Assembly (NCBI GenBank): GCA_902781455.1
Contig: CACZJF010000011.1
Coordinates: 1 to 63,246 of the forward strand
Direction of reading: 5' to 3'
Source: an uncultured Lachnospiraceae bacterium
Lineage (GTDB): Bacteria; Bacillota; Clostridia; Lachnospirales; Lachnospiraceae
Length of the DNA: 63,246 nt
Below the pieces are notes generated by a model. That model was not told the origin of the DNA. It did no database searches and was given only the letters and a program-made list of their open reading frames with translations. Below are positions 35,316 to 44,582 of this stretch, one piece after another (within the stretch, counting starts at the first letter, position 1; every line of letters starts with the position of its first letter). The translations under genes were made by a program, and so were the position numbers.

Positions 35316-36413
35316 TCAGACATTGAACCGGAACAGGATGACATCACCGTCCTGCACCACGTACTCTTTGCCCTCCAGGCGGACAATCCCTTTCTCACGG
35401 GCGGCGCCGAGGGAGCCGCAGTCAAGAAGATCCTTATAGTTGACCACCTCTGCCCGGATAAAGCCCCGCTCAAAGTCTGTGTGGATCTTGCCCGCCGCCT
35501 GCGGTGCCTTTGTTCCCTTTTTGATGGTCCAGGCCCTGGTTTCCTTCTCGCCCGCGGTCAGGAAGCTCATCAGGCCCAGCAGGCTGTAGCTTGCGCGGAT
35601 CAGCTTGTCGAGTCCGGATTCCGTCAGTCCCAGATCCTCCAGGAACATCTGCCGCTCTTCCTCGTCCAGCTCGGAGATCTCCTCCTCGATCTGCGCGCAG
35701 ACCACAAACACCTCTGATCCGGTTTCCTCGGCATGCGCGCGGACTGCCTGTACATGAGGATTCTTCGCCCCGTCATCCGCCGCGTCGTCCTCGGCCACAT
35801 TGGCGGCAAAGATCACCGGCTTCGCGGTCAGCAGATTGTACTCCGCGAACCAGGTTTCTTCATTCTCATTCTTTCGTTCGAAGGAAGATGCCTTCTTCCC
35901 ATCCTCAAGATGCGCCCGCAGCTTCTGCAGCATGGCAAGCTCCGCGGCAGCATCCTTGTCATTTCTCGCGGACCGGCCCACTCTGCTCAGCCTGCGCTCC
36001 AGCACTTCAAGATCAGCGAAGATCAGCTCCAGGTCGATCGTCTCGATATCCCGGACCGGATCGATGCTGCCGTCCACATGAACGACATTCGCGTCCTCGA
36101 AACAACGCACCACATGCACCAGCGCGTCGCACTCACGCACATTGGCAAGGAACTGGTTGCCGAGTCCCTCTCCCTTCGAGGCGCCCTTCACCAGGCCGGC
36201 GATGTCCACGAACTCGATCACGGCAGGCGTGACCTTCTTCGACTGGTACATATCCCCCAGAAGCTTCAGCCGCTCGTCCGGAACCGCCACCACGCCCACG
36301 TTCGGGTCGATGGTGCAGAACGGATAATTCGCCGACTCAGCGCCGGCCTTTGTCAGGGAGTTGAACAGGGTACTCTTGCCGACATTCGGCAGTCCCAGGA
36401 TGCCTAATTTCAT
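35316..36413 (-). CDS. ychF: Redox-regulated ATPase YchF
   Basis: YchF is an Obg-family P-loop ATPase. [18 protein letters not shown] is at the N-terminus. The G4 motif is replaced by the ATP-type NVAED region (FAANVAEDD), and the C-terminus is a TGS domain ([18 protein letters not shown]). ATG at 36413 gives 365 residues; earlier in-frame codons are not preceded by a good site. It opens the ychF-lgt-mreB-recD2 group after a 119-base gap, where no clear terminator was seen. Confidence 0.95.
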   Translation of the reverse strand: MKLGILGLPNVGKSTLFNSLTKAGAESANYPFCTIDPNVGVVAVPDERLKLLGDMYQSKKVTPAVIEFVDIAGLVKGASKGEGLGNQFLANVRECDALVHVVRCFEDANVVHVDGSIDPVRDIETIDLELIFADLEVLERRLSRVGRSARNDKDAAAELAMLQKLRAHLEDGKKASSFERKNENEETWFAEYNLLTAKPVIFAANVAEDDAADDGAKNPHVQAVRAHAEETGSEVFVVCAQIEEEISELDEEERQMFLEDLGLTESGLDKLIRASYSLLGLMSFLTAGEKETRAWTIKKGTKAPQAAGKIHTDFERGFIRAEVVNYKDLLDCGSLGAAREKGIVRLEGKEYVVQDGDVILFRFNV

Positions 36414-36532
36414 TGTTATTGCCCGCCTTTCGTAAACGCCAGAAATCATCTGGCCTGATTTAACCGGATTCTTACTTTACCACAATCGTTCCGGATTCTC
36501 CACTGCTTTGCAGTGCCATCGTCCGCGTACAG

Positions 36533-36760
36533 TCAGTATTCCTTCGGGACCTGGTCCACACCGCACTGCAGCCGGAACGTCTCCAGCTCCTGCTGGCTGC
36601 GGATCACGGAATATTCCCGGAAATGCCCACTCCTGCGATCCTTGAATCCCGCGACCTGCTCTCCGTTGCAGATGCTGCAGCGAAGAACCGGAACCTCATT
36701 CTCTTTGTCATATTCCGGTTTTGGCTGTGTCTTTTCTTTTCTGGAAAACAAGCTTCTCAT
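36533..36760 (-). CDS. Conserved small CxxC protein
   Basis: This is a 75-residue protein. It opens with a basic MRSLFSRKEK, then has VLRCSICNGEQVAGFKD, with a CSIC pair that could bind metal or act in redox, and ends VDQVPKEY. Its ATG overlaps the thiN stop (ATGA), so it is translated with the rpe-thiN genes. Similar small proteins are known in clostridia, sometimes misnamed as dehydrogenases, but I know no function for them. Confidence 0.75.
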   Translation of the reverse strand: MRSLFSRKEKTQPKPEYDKENEVPVLRCSICNGEQVAGFKDRRSGHFREYSVIRSQQELETFRLQCGVDQVPKEY

Positions 36761-37437
36761 AGACTGTCCCTCGATTCCACCATAAGCAGTCTTCCGCTCC
36801 GGAACGAGACCTCCGCGCACTCCGATTCGATCTGATTGGATATGGCAAGTGTTCCCGCAGAAGTGATCACCGCGTCCATCAGCGGAAAATGAAATCCTGT
36901 CAGGGTGACTCCATGCACATCTTCTCCCCACGCAAAGAAGGACACGTATTTCCCCCATTGCTCACTCTTGCGAATATGGAAGCTCCGGTTGTGTATGGAG
37001 ATCCGGTTGTGCGATTCCAGAATCCGGCCGAAGACGCCACGGTCCAGCAGCAGGGCCAGGACCTGCACGCAGCCCAGCGTGTGGTCAAAGCGGCCGCCCG
37101 TTGCCCCGAGAAAATCAATCTTCTTACAGCCCAGGTCCGCCGCCCTGCGCGCGGCGATCTCCGTGTCCGTATAATCCTTCTCCCAGGCATACTTGCGTGA
37201 CTGCACCGTCGGGTGGGCGCGCAGATACTGCTCCACATACGCCTCCTTGGCAGAGTCAAAGTCTCCGACCACCCAGTCCGGAACGATCCCGTGACGTTCC
37301 AGAAAGAGAAGCCCGCGGTCTGCCGCGATCAGAAGCGGCATGTCCTTCTCCGGCTTCTCAGCCTGCTCAGACAGAAACCGGAGGGCAAAATCATCTTCGA
37401 TCCTGCCCCCCGCTATGACGATCGCATGCTCTCTCAT
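36757..37437 (-). CDS. thiN: Thiamine pyrophosphokinase
   Basis: ThiN converts thiamine and ATP to thiamine pyrophosphate. The 226-residue protein has AADRGLLFLERHGIVPDWVVG followed by DFDS, then KDYTDTEIAARRA and LGATGGRFDHTLG, the three family blocks. It overlaps rpe by four bases and the small CxxC gene by four, consistent with a tight operon. Confidence 0.94.
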   Translation of the reverse strand: MREHAIVIAGGRIEDDFALRFLSEQAEKPEKDMPLLIAADRGLLFLERHGIVPDWVVGDFDSAKEAYVEQYLRAHPTVQSRKYAWEKDYTDTEIAARRAADLGCKKIDFLGATGGRFDHTLGCVQVLALLLDRGVFGRILESHNRISIHNRSFHIRKSEQWGKYVSFFAWGEDVHGVTLTGFHFPLMDAVITSAGTLAISNQIESECAEVSFRSGRLLMVESRDSL

Positions 37438-38108
37438 CTTTCCTCACCTTTGCTGTTGGTAAAATGCGCCGTAAGCTTCCGGTAGTTTCCGCGGATGTCC
37501 GCGCCGAACACGGCGGAGCCCGCAACAATCACATTGGCACCGGCATCCAGGACAAGATCAATCGTCTCATCATGAATACCGCCGTCCACCTCAATCCATG
37601 TGGAAAGCCCTCTCTCATCGAGCCTGAGACGAAGCTGCCGGATCTTGTCCAGCGTGGCAGGGATCAGCTTCTGTCCGCCAAACCCCGGATTCACCGTCAT
37701 CAGGAGAATCATGTCTGCCTTGTCATACACATAGTCCAGCACGCTCAGCGGGGTTGCAGGATTCAGCGCGACACCGGTCTTCAGACCCTTATCATGGATC
37801 TGGTCCAGCACCCGGTCCAGATGGCCGCAGGCTTCCGCGTGTACCGTAATCCCGTCAGCGCCTGCTTTGGCAAAATCGTCGATATAGCGCCCCGGATCCT
37901 GTACCATCAGATGTGCGTCATAAAACATATCCGTCAGCGGGCGGATCGAGGCAAGAACCGGCATCCCGAAGGAAATGCTCGGGACAAACCATCCATCCAT
38001 CACGTCAAAGTGCAGAATCTTCGCGCCGCACTCCTTTACAGCCAGAATATCATCCCCCAAATGTTTGAAATCAGCGGAAAGAATCGACGGTGCCAGATAG
38101 TATTCCAT
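37434..38108 (-). CDS. rpe: Ribulose-phosphate 3-epimerase
   Basis: Rpe interconverts ribulose 5-phosphate and xylulose 5-phosphate. This 224-residue TIM barrel has LAPSILSADFKHLGDD, HFDVMDGWFVP, AHLMVQDP, VNPGFGGQKLIP and the closing VDGGI. It follows rsgA by 38 bases and overlaps thiN, the standard Firmicutes arrangement. Confidence 0.96.
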   Translation of the reverse strand: MEYYLAPSILSADFKHLGDDILAVKECGAKILHFDVMDGWFVPSISFGMPVLASIRPLTDMFYDAHLMVQDPGRYIDDFAKAGADGITVHAEACGHLDRVLDQIHDKGLKTGVALNPATPLSVLDYVYDKADMILLMTVNPGFGGQKLIPATLDKIRQLRLRLDERGLSTWIEVDGGIHDETIDLVLDAGANVIVAGSAVFGADIRGNYRKLTAHFTNSKGEER

Positions 38109-38146
38109 CCTGTTTCCTCCTCTTCTCGTGACAGTTCACAGATGTC

Positions 38147-39040
38147 TCAGTATCTGCGCCGGGCTGACACCTCCTCCACCAGCTGCAGATAGCTTTCATA
38201 ACGCTGCGGATGGATCTTTCCTTCCCGGACTGCCTTCTTCACACCGCAGTCCGGCTCCTGCATGTGCATGCAGCCCTGGAACCGGCATTCCGGCTCATAT
38301 TCCTCAAACTCCGGATAGAAAGCCTTGATGTCTTCCCTCTCCAGATCCCGCAGCTCCAGGCTTGAGAAGCCGGGCGTATCGAAAAAGAAGGTATCGTCTC
38401 CCGCCGCGAACAGTTCCGCGTGCCGGGTTGTCTGCTTCCCCCGCTCCGTGCGGACCGAAACGGATCCAACCTCCATCCCGGCTGAGGGGCACAGATAATT
38501 CGTCAGGGAGCTCTTGCCAACACCGCTCGGTCCCGCCAGAACCGTTGTCTTTCCTCTCATCAGATCCCGGATCTGCTCCATGCCCTCTTCTCTGAGCACA
38601 CTGACCGCAAGTACACGGCAGTCGCTGCGGCTGTATATCTCCAGAAGCCTGGAGCGGTTCTCGCCGCTTGCAAGATCGCTCTTGTTGAAGCAGATCACGA
38701 CCGGAATCTGCTGCCGTCTCATCTCGATCAGGAACCGGTCCAGCAGCTGGATATTCGGCTCCGGACTCGTAAACGCGAACAGGACCAGCGCCTGGTCCAC
38801 ATTCGCGACCGGTGGGCGGATCAGCTGGTTGCGCCGCGGCAGGATCGTCTCGACATAGCCCTCTACATCCTGCGCCTTCGTCAGCCGGAACGTGCAGTCA
38901 TCCCCGACAAGTGGCTTGAAGCTGTTCTTCCGGAACACCCCTCTCGCCCTGCACTGCCAGGTTCTGCCGTCTTCCCTGCACCAGACAAAGTAGAAGCCGC
39001 CGACCGCCCGTATGATTTTCCCGGTTCTGTCACTGCTCAT
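38147..39040 (-). CDS. rsgA: Ribosome small-subunit biogenesis GTPase RsgA
   Basis: RsgA is a circularly permuted GTPase that helps mature the 30S subunit. The motif order is G4 NKSD, then G1 GPSGVGKSSLTNYL, then G3 DTPGFSSLEL. The zinc motif CRFQGCMHMQEPDC follows near the C-terminus. The start ATG at 39040 lies inside the end of prkC (overlap 11 bases). An ATG six codons earlier is possible. The product is 297 residues. Confidence 0.95.
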   Translation of the reverse strand: MSSDRTGKIIRAVGGFYFVWCREDGRTWQCRARGVFRKNSFKPLVGDDCTFRLTKAQDVEGYVETILPRRNQLIRPPVANVDQALVLFAFTSPEPNIQLLDRFLIEMRRQQIPVVICFNKSDLASGENRSRLLEIYSRSDCRVLAVSVLREEGMEQIRDLMRGKTTVLAGPSGVGKSSLTNYLCPSAGMEVGSVSVRTERGKQTTRHAELFAAGDDTFFFDTPGFSSLELRDLEREDIKAFYPEFEEYEPECRFQGCMHMQEPDCGVKKAVREGKIHPQRYESYLQLVEEVSARRRY

Positions 39041-41234
39041 AGAATTCGATTCCGTCATACCGGGTTGTCGACAGGATATTCCCGTTTCCATCCATCAGGT
39101 ACACAAACGCAGTGCCGCTGGAAACGCCGGCCGCGCCTTCCACGTTCAGAAGATACGGGAAGTCGGTCACGCCCTCGAAAACAGTCGTCTCATTCCCATT
39201 CTGGGACAGGGTGACGCGGACCGGGCTTCCCTGCGCGAATCCGGAAGGTGCCTGCAGCTGCGCATAGCACATCCAGCTGCTGTCCGTATCCTGGCCCGAA
39301 GGTGTATTGTTCTGGTCCGGATTGATCACGATCGCATTCTCCGGTCCGGTGGACACGGTGATCGTGATGGAAGAACCGGTCTGCACACTCTTGCCCGCAG
39401 GCTGATCCTGCCGGATCACCAGATTCTGCGCGACCGTATCGCTCGGCTCATTTGCCACATAGACATAGAGGCCGGAATTGGTCAGCATCGTCACAGCGTC
39501 ATCTTTGTACTTGCCCACGGTGTCCGGGACGGTCACAGACTGGGTGTCCTGTCCCTGGCTGATATACAAAGAGACAGTATCTCCTGCGTGCACGGTGGAC
39601 CCTGCGCCCGGATTCGTCGTGATGACATGTCCTGCCTTCACCGTATCACTGTAGCGGGTATTGTCCACCGAGACCAGAAGTCCCATGCTTGTGATTGCCT
39701 GCTCCGCGTCTGCCTGTTCCTTGTCTGTCAGGTCCGGAACCGTCAGGGCGCTGGCCGCTCCTGTCGAAATCTGGTAGCCGATCCGTGTGTTCTTTGCCAC
39801 AGTCGTTCCCGCAGCCGTATCCTGCGAGGCAATCTGGCCGGCCGCGTAATCGCCGGATCCGGTCTCTCCCAGATACTTGTAGCCCAGTCCCATCTCCTTC
39901 AGCAGCGCCTGCGCCTCATTCTCCGTCTTTCCGAGGAGATCCGGCACCTGCACGTTCTGCGCGGAAGGATCCGACGACGCGCCGCTCGAAACCTCTGTCA
40001 TGCTGCCGCCCCGGTGCGGGCCGAACACATCAAAGGTATGGATCACAAGATAGAGAATCAGAAGACCGATGGCCGCCGCGACAATGATCGATATGACAGT
40101 CACCACCTTCTCGGAGGTAGCGCCGGGTCCTCCCGGTTTTTGCTTTTTCCTGCGCTTCGTCCTGCCTCCGGGTTCCTCGAAACTGTCCGGATCATAATCA
40201 TCCGGGTAATCCGGGTAATCCGGATAGTATCCATCCTCGTCCAGAATCTCGTCTTCCGGCGGATAGTTCATGCGCGCGTCATAGGATCCGTCAAACAGTC
40301 CCGGCCATGGCTCGCCATCCTGAGACCGGCGGTTGATCTCCTCCAGGTCCTCTCTGGAATATCTGTGCGTCGCGCCCTGCGGATTGTCGGAAGCGATCCG
40401 GACGAAGTCTCCGTTCGGATTCACCAGGGATTCCTTCAGGTCACGGATCAGAAGGGACATGCTCTGATATCGTCTGTCCGGGCTCTTCTGCGTACACTTC
40501 AGTATGATCTGCTCCATTGCGCGGGGAAGATCCGGAACGTACTCTCTGGGAGAAATGATCTCTTCCTGAAGATGCTTCAGCGCGACCTCGACGGTGGAAT
40601 CTCCGTCAAAGGGAACCCTGCCTGTCAGCATCTCGTACATGGTGATTCCAAGCGAATAGATGTCACTCTTGGCATCGGAGAATCCACCTCTGGATTGCTC
40701 CGGGGCACTGTAATGGACTGAGCCCATAACGTTGGAATTGATGGTGTCAGAACTGGCCGCCCGCGCGATGCCGAAGTCGGCCACCTTGGCGGTTCCGTCT
40801 GTGGAAATGATAATGTTCTGCGGTTTGACATCCCTGTGGATGATTCCGTTATTGTGCGCAGCTTCCAGGCCTGACGCGACCTGCAGGCTGATCCCGGTCG
40901 CTTCGCGGACGGACAGCTTGCCCTTGCTCAGGATATAGGTCTTCAGCGTGATGCCCTCCACCAGCTCCATCACGATAAAGTATACCCCGTTCTCGTCCCC
41001 GACATCGTAGACATTCACGATATTCGGGTGCGCCAGCCCTGCAGCAGCCTGCGCTTCCACGCGGAATTTGGACACAAACTCCTTATCGCTGCGGAACTCG
41101 GCTTTCAGAACCTTGATCGCAACGAAACGGTTCAGCTTGTGATCACGCGCGCGAAAGACATCCGCCATTCCGCCGGATCCTATGCAATTGATTATCTCAT
41201 ACCGATTCTGAAGAAAATCGCCTGCATTCAACAT
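39030..41234 (-). CDS. prkC: PASTA-domain Ser/Thr protein kinase PrkC/Stk
   Basis: This membrane kinase senses cell-wall fragments. The kinase domain (1-275) has IGSGGMADVF, HRDVKPQNII, DFGIA and APEQSRGG. An acidic linker containing YPDYPDYPDDY precedes a membrane helix near residue 380 (VTVISIIVAAAIGLLILYLV). About three PASTA repeats follow (VPDLLGKTENEAQALL, VPDLTDKEQADAEQAI, VPDTVGKYKDDAVTML). The chosen ATG at 41234 has GGGAG six bases upstream, giving 734 residues. Stp is the gene just before it. Confidence 0.96.
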   Translation of the reverse strand: MLNAGDFLQNRYEIINCIGSGGMADVFRARDHKLNRFVAIKVLKAEFRSDKEFVSKFRVEAQAAAGLAHPNIVNVYDVGDENGVYFIVMELVEGITLKTYILSKGKLSVREATGISLQVASGLEAAHNNGIIHRDVKPQNIIISTDGTAKVADFGIARAASSDTINSNVMGSVHYSAPEQSRGGFSDAKSDIYSLGITMYEMLTGRVPFDGDSTVEVALKHLQEEIISPREYVPDLPRAMEQIILKCTQKSPDRRYQSMSLLIRDLKESLVNPNGDFVRIASDNPQGATHRYSREDLEEINRRSQDGEPWPGLFDGSYDARMNYPPEDEILDEDGYYPDYPDYPDDYDPDSFEEPGGRTKRRKKQKPGGPGATSEKVVTVISIIVAAAIGLLILYLVIHTFDVFGPHRGGSMTEVSSGASSDPSAQNVQVPDLLGKTENEAQALLKEMGLGYKYLGETGSGDYAAGQIASQDTAAGTTVAKNTRIGYQISTGAASALTVPDLTDKEQADAEQAITSMGLLVSVDNTRYSDTVKAGHVITTNPGAGSTVHAGDTVSLYISQGQDTQSVTVPDTVGKYKDDAVTMLTNSGLYVYVANEPSDTVAQNLVIRQDQPAGKSVQTGSSITITVSTGPENAIVINPDQNNTPSGQDTDSSWMCYAQLQAPSGFAQGSPVRVTLSQNGNETTVFEGVTDFPYLLNVEGAAGVSSGTAFVYLMDGNGNILSTTRYDGIEFYEQ

Positions 41235-41301
41235 CTGCTGCTCCCTGCTGCCTTTCACAGCTGCATCAAAACCACCCGTCTTATGTCAGAACAGACAACC
41301 G

Positions 41302-42024
41302 TTAAAAACGTGCCAGTACGACGGAGATGTTATCCTTCCCGCCTGCGCGGTTTGCCGCGTCAATCAGTTTTTTTCCTGCTTCCGGAAGATCCTGGCAGGA
41401 GCGGACGATCCGGAAGATCTGCTCATCTTCCACCATATTCGACAGTCCGTCCGAGCACAGCAAAACGATGTCGCCCCGGTTCAGGGCCACATCGAAAAAG
41501 TCAATCTGAATATCACCATCCTCGCCGATGGCCCGGGTGATGATGTTTTTTTTCGGATGATTCCGCGCCTGATCCGGCCTGAGCTTTCCTGCCCGGACCA
41601 TCTCTTCCACGAGAGAATGATCGTGCGTGATCTGCTCAATGCGGTCATCATCCAGAATATAAAGCCGTGAATCTCCTACATTCGCCACATACAGACTGCC
41701 GTGATCGGGTGCCGCCGCGACCAGTGTTGTTCCCATGCCTTCCAGCTGCGGATCCGAACCGGCTCTTTGCACCACGGCACGGTTCGCCGCCCGGATCGCC
41801 TTGGACAGGATCCTGACCGTCCCCGGGCCCGAGCAGCCCTCTATCGTATCCACCATCGCTTCGACACACAGGCGCGACGCAAGGTCGCCGGCGGCCTGTC
41901 CTCCCATGCCGTCCGCGACAATCAACAGTCCTTCCAGCGCGCCGATCCGGTGATCGGACGCGTAGACAAAGTCCTGATTACTATTTCTTTTTAATCCGAC
42001 ATCTGTCTGTGCGTAGGACTCCAT
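41302..42024 (-). CDS. stp: PP2C-type protein phosphatase Stp/PrpC
   Basis: Stp removes phosphate from PrkC and its targets and needs two or three metal ions. The 240-residue protein has QTDVGLKRNSNQD, LLIVADGMGG, ANVGDSRLYIL, LCSDGLSNMV and KDNISVVL in order. ATG at 42024 follows AAGGGAAGG. It sits 16 bases after rlmN and 67 before prkC, the classic kinase-phosphatase pair. Confidence 0.95.
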   Translation of the reverse strand: MESYAQTDVGLKRNSNQDFVYASDHRIGALEGLLIVADGMGGQAAGDLASRLCVEAMVDTIEGCSGPGTVRILSKAIRAANRAVVQRAGSDPQLEGMGTTLVAAAPDHGSLYVANVGDSRLYILDDDRIEQITHDHSLVEEMVRAGKLRPDQARNHPKKNIITRAIGEDGDIQIDFFDVALNRGDIVLLCSDGLSNMVEDEQIFRIVRSCQDLPEAGKKLIDAANRAGGKDNISVVLARF

Positions 42025-42040
42025 GCTGCCTTCCCTTGCT

Positions 42041-43138
42041 TCAAGTCTGCTGCCGGCTGACATCCTGCGCTTCTGACGTGTTCAAGATCTTCTCCTTGGT
42101 CAGATAGCTTCTGCGGAGCTGCCCGCAGGCGCCGTTGATGTCACGGCCCATTTCTCTCCTAATAGTAACAGATATTCCTCTTTTTTCAAGCTTGCGGCGA
42201 AACGCTTCGATCTTCGCCTGGTCCGGACGGCGGTAGTTTCGCTCCGAAACATGGTTGACCGGGATCAGGTTGATATGGCAGTTCATCCCCTGTACCAGGT
42301 CCGCCAGCAGCTGCGCGTCCTCCGGGGAAGTGTTCTCTCCCTCCACACAGCTGTACTCGAACGTAATCCGCCTTCCGGTCCGTTCGTAATACTCCTTCAT
42401 CGCGTCAAGCACATCGGGAAGTTTGTACTTCTTCGCGACCGGCATCAGCCGCTCACGCTTCTTCTGTGTCGGCGCGTGCAGAGACAGGGCAAGCGTCACG
42501 GGAAGACCTTCCCCGGCAAGGCTCCGGATCTTCGGAACGATGCCGCACGTACTCACGGTGATATCCCGCAGGCTCAGGCACTCCCCGTCCGGGTCTCCCA
42601 TGATTCTGAGAAATCGCACCAGATTGTCATAATTGTCCAGAGGCTCGCCGCTGCCCATAATCACCACATGTCCGATCCGTTCCCCGGCGTCTTCCGACAT
42701 CTTCACCACCTGCGCGATCATTTCGCCCGCGCTCAGATCCCTGGCTTTGCCGTCGATGGTGGAAGCGCAGAACCTGCACCCCATCCGGCACCCTGCCTGT
42801 GAGGAAATGCACGCGGTCAGGCCGTAACTGTAGCGCATCAGGACCGACTCGATCACATGGCCGTCCGCAAGGGAAAACAGGTACTTCCGCGTCCCGTCAA
42901 TCCGGGACGTGAGGATCTCCCTGGCCTGGACCGAAGCGATCACAAAAGAACCGGAAAGCGTCTGTCTGAGTGCCTTCGGCAGATTCGTCATGTCATCGAA
43001 GGATCCGGCGTGATGTACATGCAGCCATTCATAGACCTGCTTCGCGCGGAATGGCTTCTGCCCGTTCTCTTCCATCCAGGCTTTCAGTTCCCCGGGCATC
43101 AGGGACAGAATGTCTGTCTTATCCGCTGTGTCACTCAT
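42041..43138 (-). CDS. rlmN: 23S rRNA (A2503-C2)/tRNA (A37-C2) methyltransferase RlmN
   Basis: This radical SAM methyltransferase has 365 residues. The cluster motif is CRMGCRFCAS (CxxxCxxC) near residue 115. SGEPLDNYDNL is the SAM-binding stretch. The second catalytic Cys follows near VTIRREMGRDINGACGQL. It overlaps rsmB by eight bases. Confidence 0.95.
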   Translation of the reverse strand: MSDTADKTDILSLMPGELKAWMEENGQKPFRAKQVYEWLHVHHAGSFDDMTNLPKALRQTLSGSFVIASVQAREILTSRIDGTRKYLFSLADGHVIESVLMRYSYGLTACISSQAGCRMGCRFCASTIDGKARDLSAGEMIAQVVKMSEDAGERIGHVVIMGSGEPLDNYDNLVRFLRIMGDPDGECLSLRDITVSTCGIVPKIRSLAGEGLPVTLALSLHAPTQKKRERLMPVAKKYKLPDVLDAMKEYYERTGRRITFEYSCVEGENTSPEDAQLLADLVQGMNCHINLIPVNHVSERNYRRPDQAKIEAFRRKLEKRGISVTIRREMGRDINGACGQLRRSYLTKEKILNTSEAQDVSRQQT

Positions 43139-44489
43139 GGTTTCTCTTCAGCCTCGCAAGGAAGAACCCGTCCGTCAGGTGAATGCCCGGCAGCAGCTGC
43201 AGATATCCGCCCGCGCTGGTTCTGCACCTGAGCTGCTCCGGAATGTAAGGATCGATCGACTCCAGGTGGAACGGATAGTTCTCAAGAAAATACTTCAGGT
43301 TCAGCTGGTTCTCATCCGCGCCGATCGTGCAGGTCGAGTAGATCAGCACACCGCCCGGCTTGACATAATTCTGTGACACCGAAAGGATCCGCCGCTGGAT
43401 CCGGATCAGCTCTTCCTGTCTGGTCGGATTCATCCGGTAACGGACATCCTGCTTCTTTCCGATCACACCGAGCCCGGAGCACGGAACGTCACACAGAACG
43501 ATATCCGCCTTATGGAACGAATCCTGGTCAAACACTGTGGCGTCCCGCAGTGCCGCAACCATATTGATCATGCCGAGGCGGTCAATGTTTGCCTGGATCA
43601 GGTCGACCTTGTCCTCGCTTTTGTCCCTTGCCTCCACATAGCCGCTGCCCTTGAGCTTATCCGCCACGTGTATGCTCTTTCCGCCGGGCGCGGCGCAGAC
43701 GTCGATGCAGTAGTCCCCCCAGTTCGGGGCAGCGATCTCCGCCACAAGCATGGAGCTGACGTCCTGTACGTAGATCCAGCCCTGCCGGAACGCAGTCAGT
43801 GCCTGCAGATAATTGAATCCAGAGATCCGTACGGCATAATCCAGATAAGGATGCTGCCACACCTCGCATCCCTCTTCCTGTAATGACGCGATGATCTCTT
43901 CCTTCGAAACATGATTCGTACGCAGCCGCAGCGTTACCGGGCTCTCGTCCTGGAAGGAATCGCACATTTTCTCCACTTCCTCAAAGGAGAACTGACCCAG
44001 CCACTTATGCAGAATCCACTGCGGCATCGAGTAGGAGACGGAGAGGTATTCCACCGGGTCGTCCTTTGGTGAGGGATACGCGATATGGACCATCTCTCTC
44101 GCCGCGGTGCGCAGCACTCCGTTGACAAATCCCTTCAGGTTGTAGAATCCTCTTTTCTGGGCTATGCGAACCGCCTCGTTTACCACGGCAGAGTCAGGAA
44201 CGCTGTCCATGTACTTCAGCTGATAGATACTCATGCGCAGAAGATTCCTGATCAGCGGCTTCATGTTATGAATCGGCACCTTGGAAAAGCACTCGATGAT
44301 GTAATCGATCTGGATCAGGTTCTCCAGTGTTCCTTCTGTGACACGGGACACAAAAGCCCGGTCACGCTTTGGAAGATACTGGTACTTGTCCAGCGTGTCA
44401 CGCAGCGCGATATGGCTGTATGCCTCCTGCTCCGTGACTTCCATCAGTATGCCCAGAATGACTTCTCTCAGATTCACCGTTCCTGTCAT
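43131..44489 (-). CDS. rsmB: 16S rRNA (C967-C5) methyltransferase RsmB
   Basis: The 452-residue protein joins an N-terminal NusB-like RNA-binding domain (1-150) to a Rossmann methyltransferase. CAAPGGKSIHVADKL is the SAM loop. The two catalytic Cys lie in DVPCSGLGVIGK and YSTCTIGADENQL. It follows fmt by 93 bases with no gene between. Confidence 0.94.
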   Translation of the reverse strand: MTGTVNLREVILGILMEVTEQEAYSHIALRDTLDKYQYLPKRDRAFVSRVTEGTLENLIQIDYIIECFSKVPIHNMKPLIRNLLRMSIYQLKYMDSVPDSAVVNEAVRIAQKRGFYNLKGFVNGVLRTAAREMVHIAYPSPKDDPVEYLSVSYSMPQWILHKWLGQFSFEEVEKMCDSFQDESPVTLRLRTNHVSKEEIIASLQEEGCEVWQHPYLDYAVRISGFNYLQALTAFRQGWIYVQDVSSMLVAEIAAPNWGDYCIDVCAAPGGKSIHVADKLKGSGYVEARDKSEDKVDLIQANIDRLGMINMVAALRDATVFDQDSFHKADIVLCDVPCSGLGVIGKKQDVRYRMNPTRQEELIRIQRRILSVSQNYVKPGGVLIYSTCTIGADENQLNLKYFLENYPFHLESIDPYIPEQLRCRTSAGGYLQLLPGIHLTDGFFLARLKRNHE

Positions 44490-44582
44490 AGCTTTTTCCT
44501 ACGAATCCTGCATCACTTTGCTTTCCCGCGGCCGGCGCGGCCACGGACGAACAGCTCTATTCTGTCTTTGACGGAACTCATC

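Noticed and set aside
36414-36532. Terminator or promoter between the small CxxC gene and ychF
   Set aside because: The CACTGC-AAA-GCAGTG hairpin has no T-run, and promoter-like hexamers there are weak, so no feature was called.
39012-40721. 569-residue plus-strand frame opposite prkC
   Set aside because: Arg/His-rich shadow of prkC with no motif or ribosome site.
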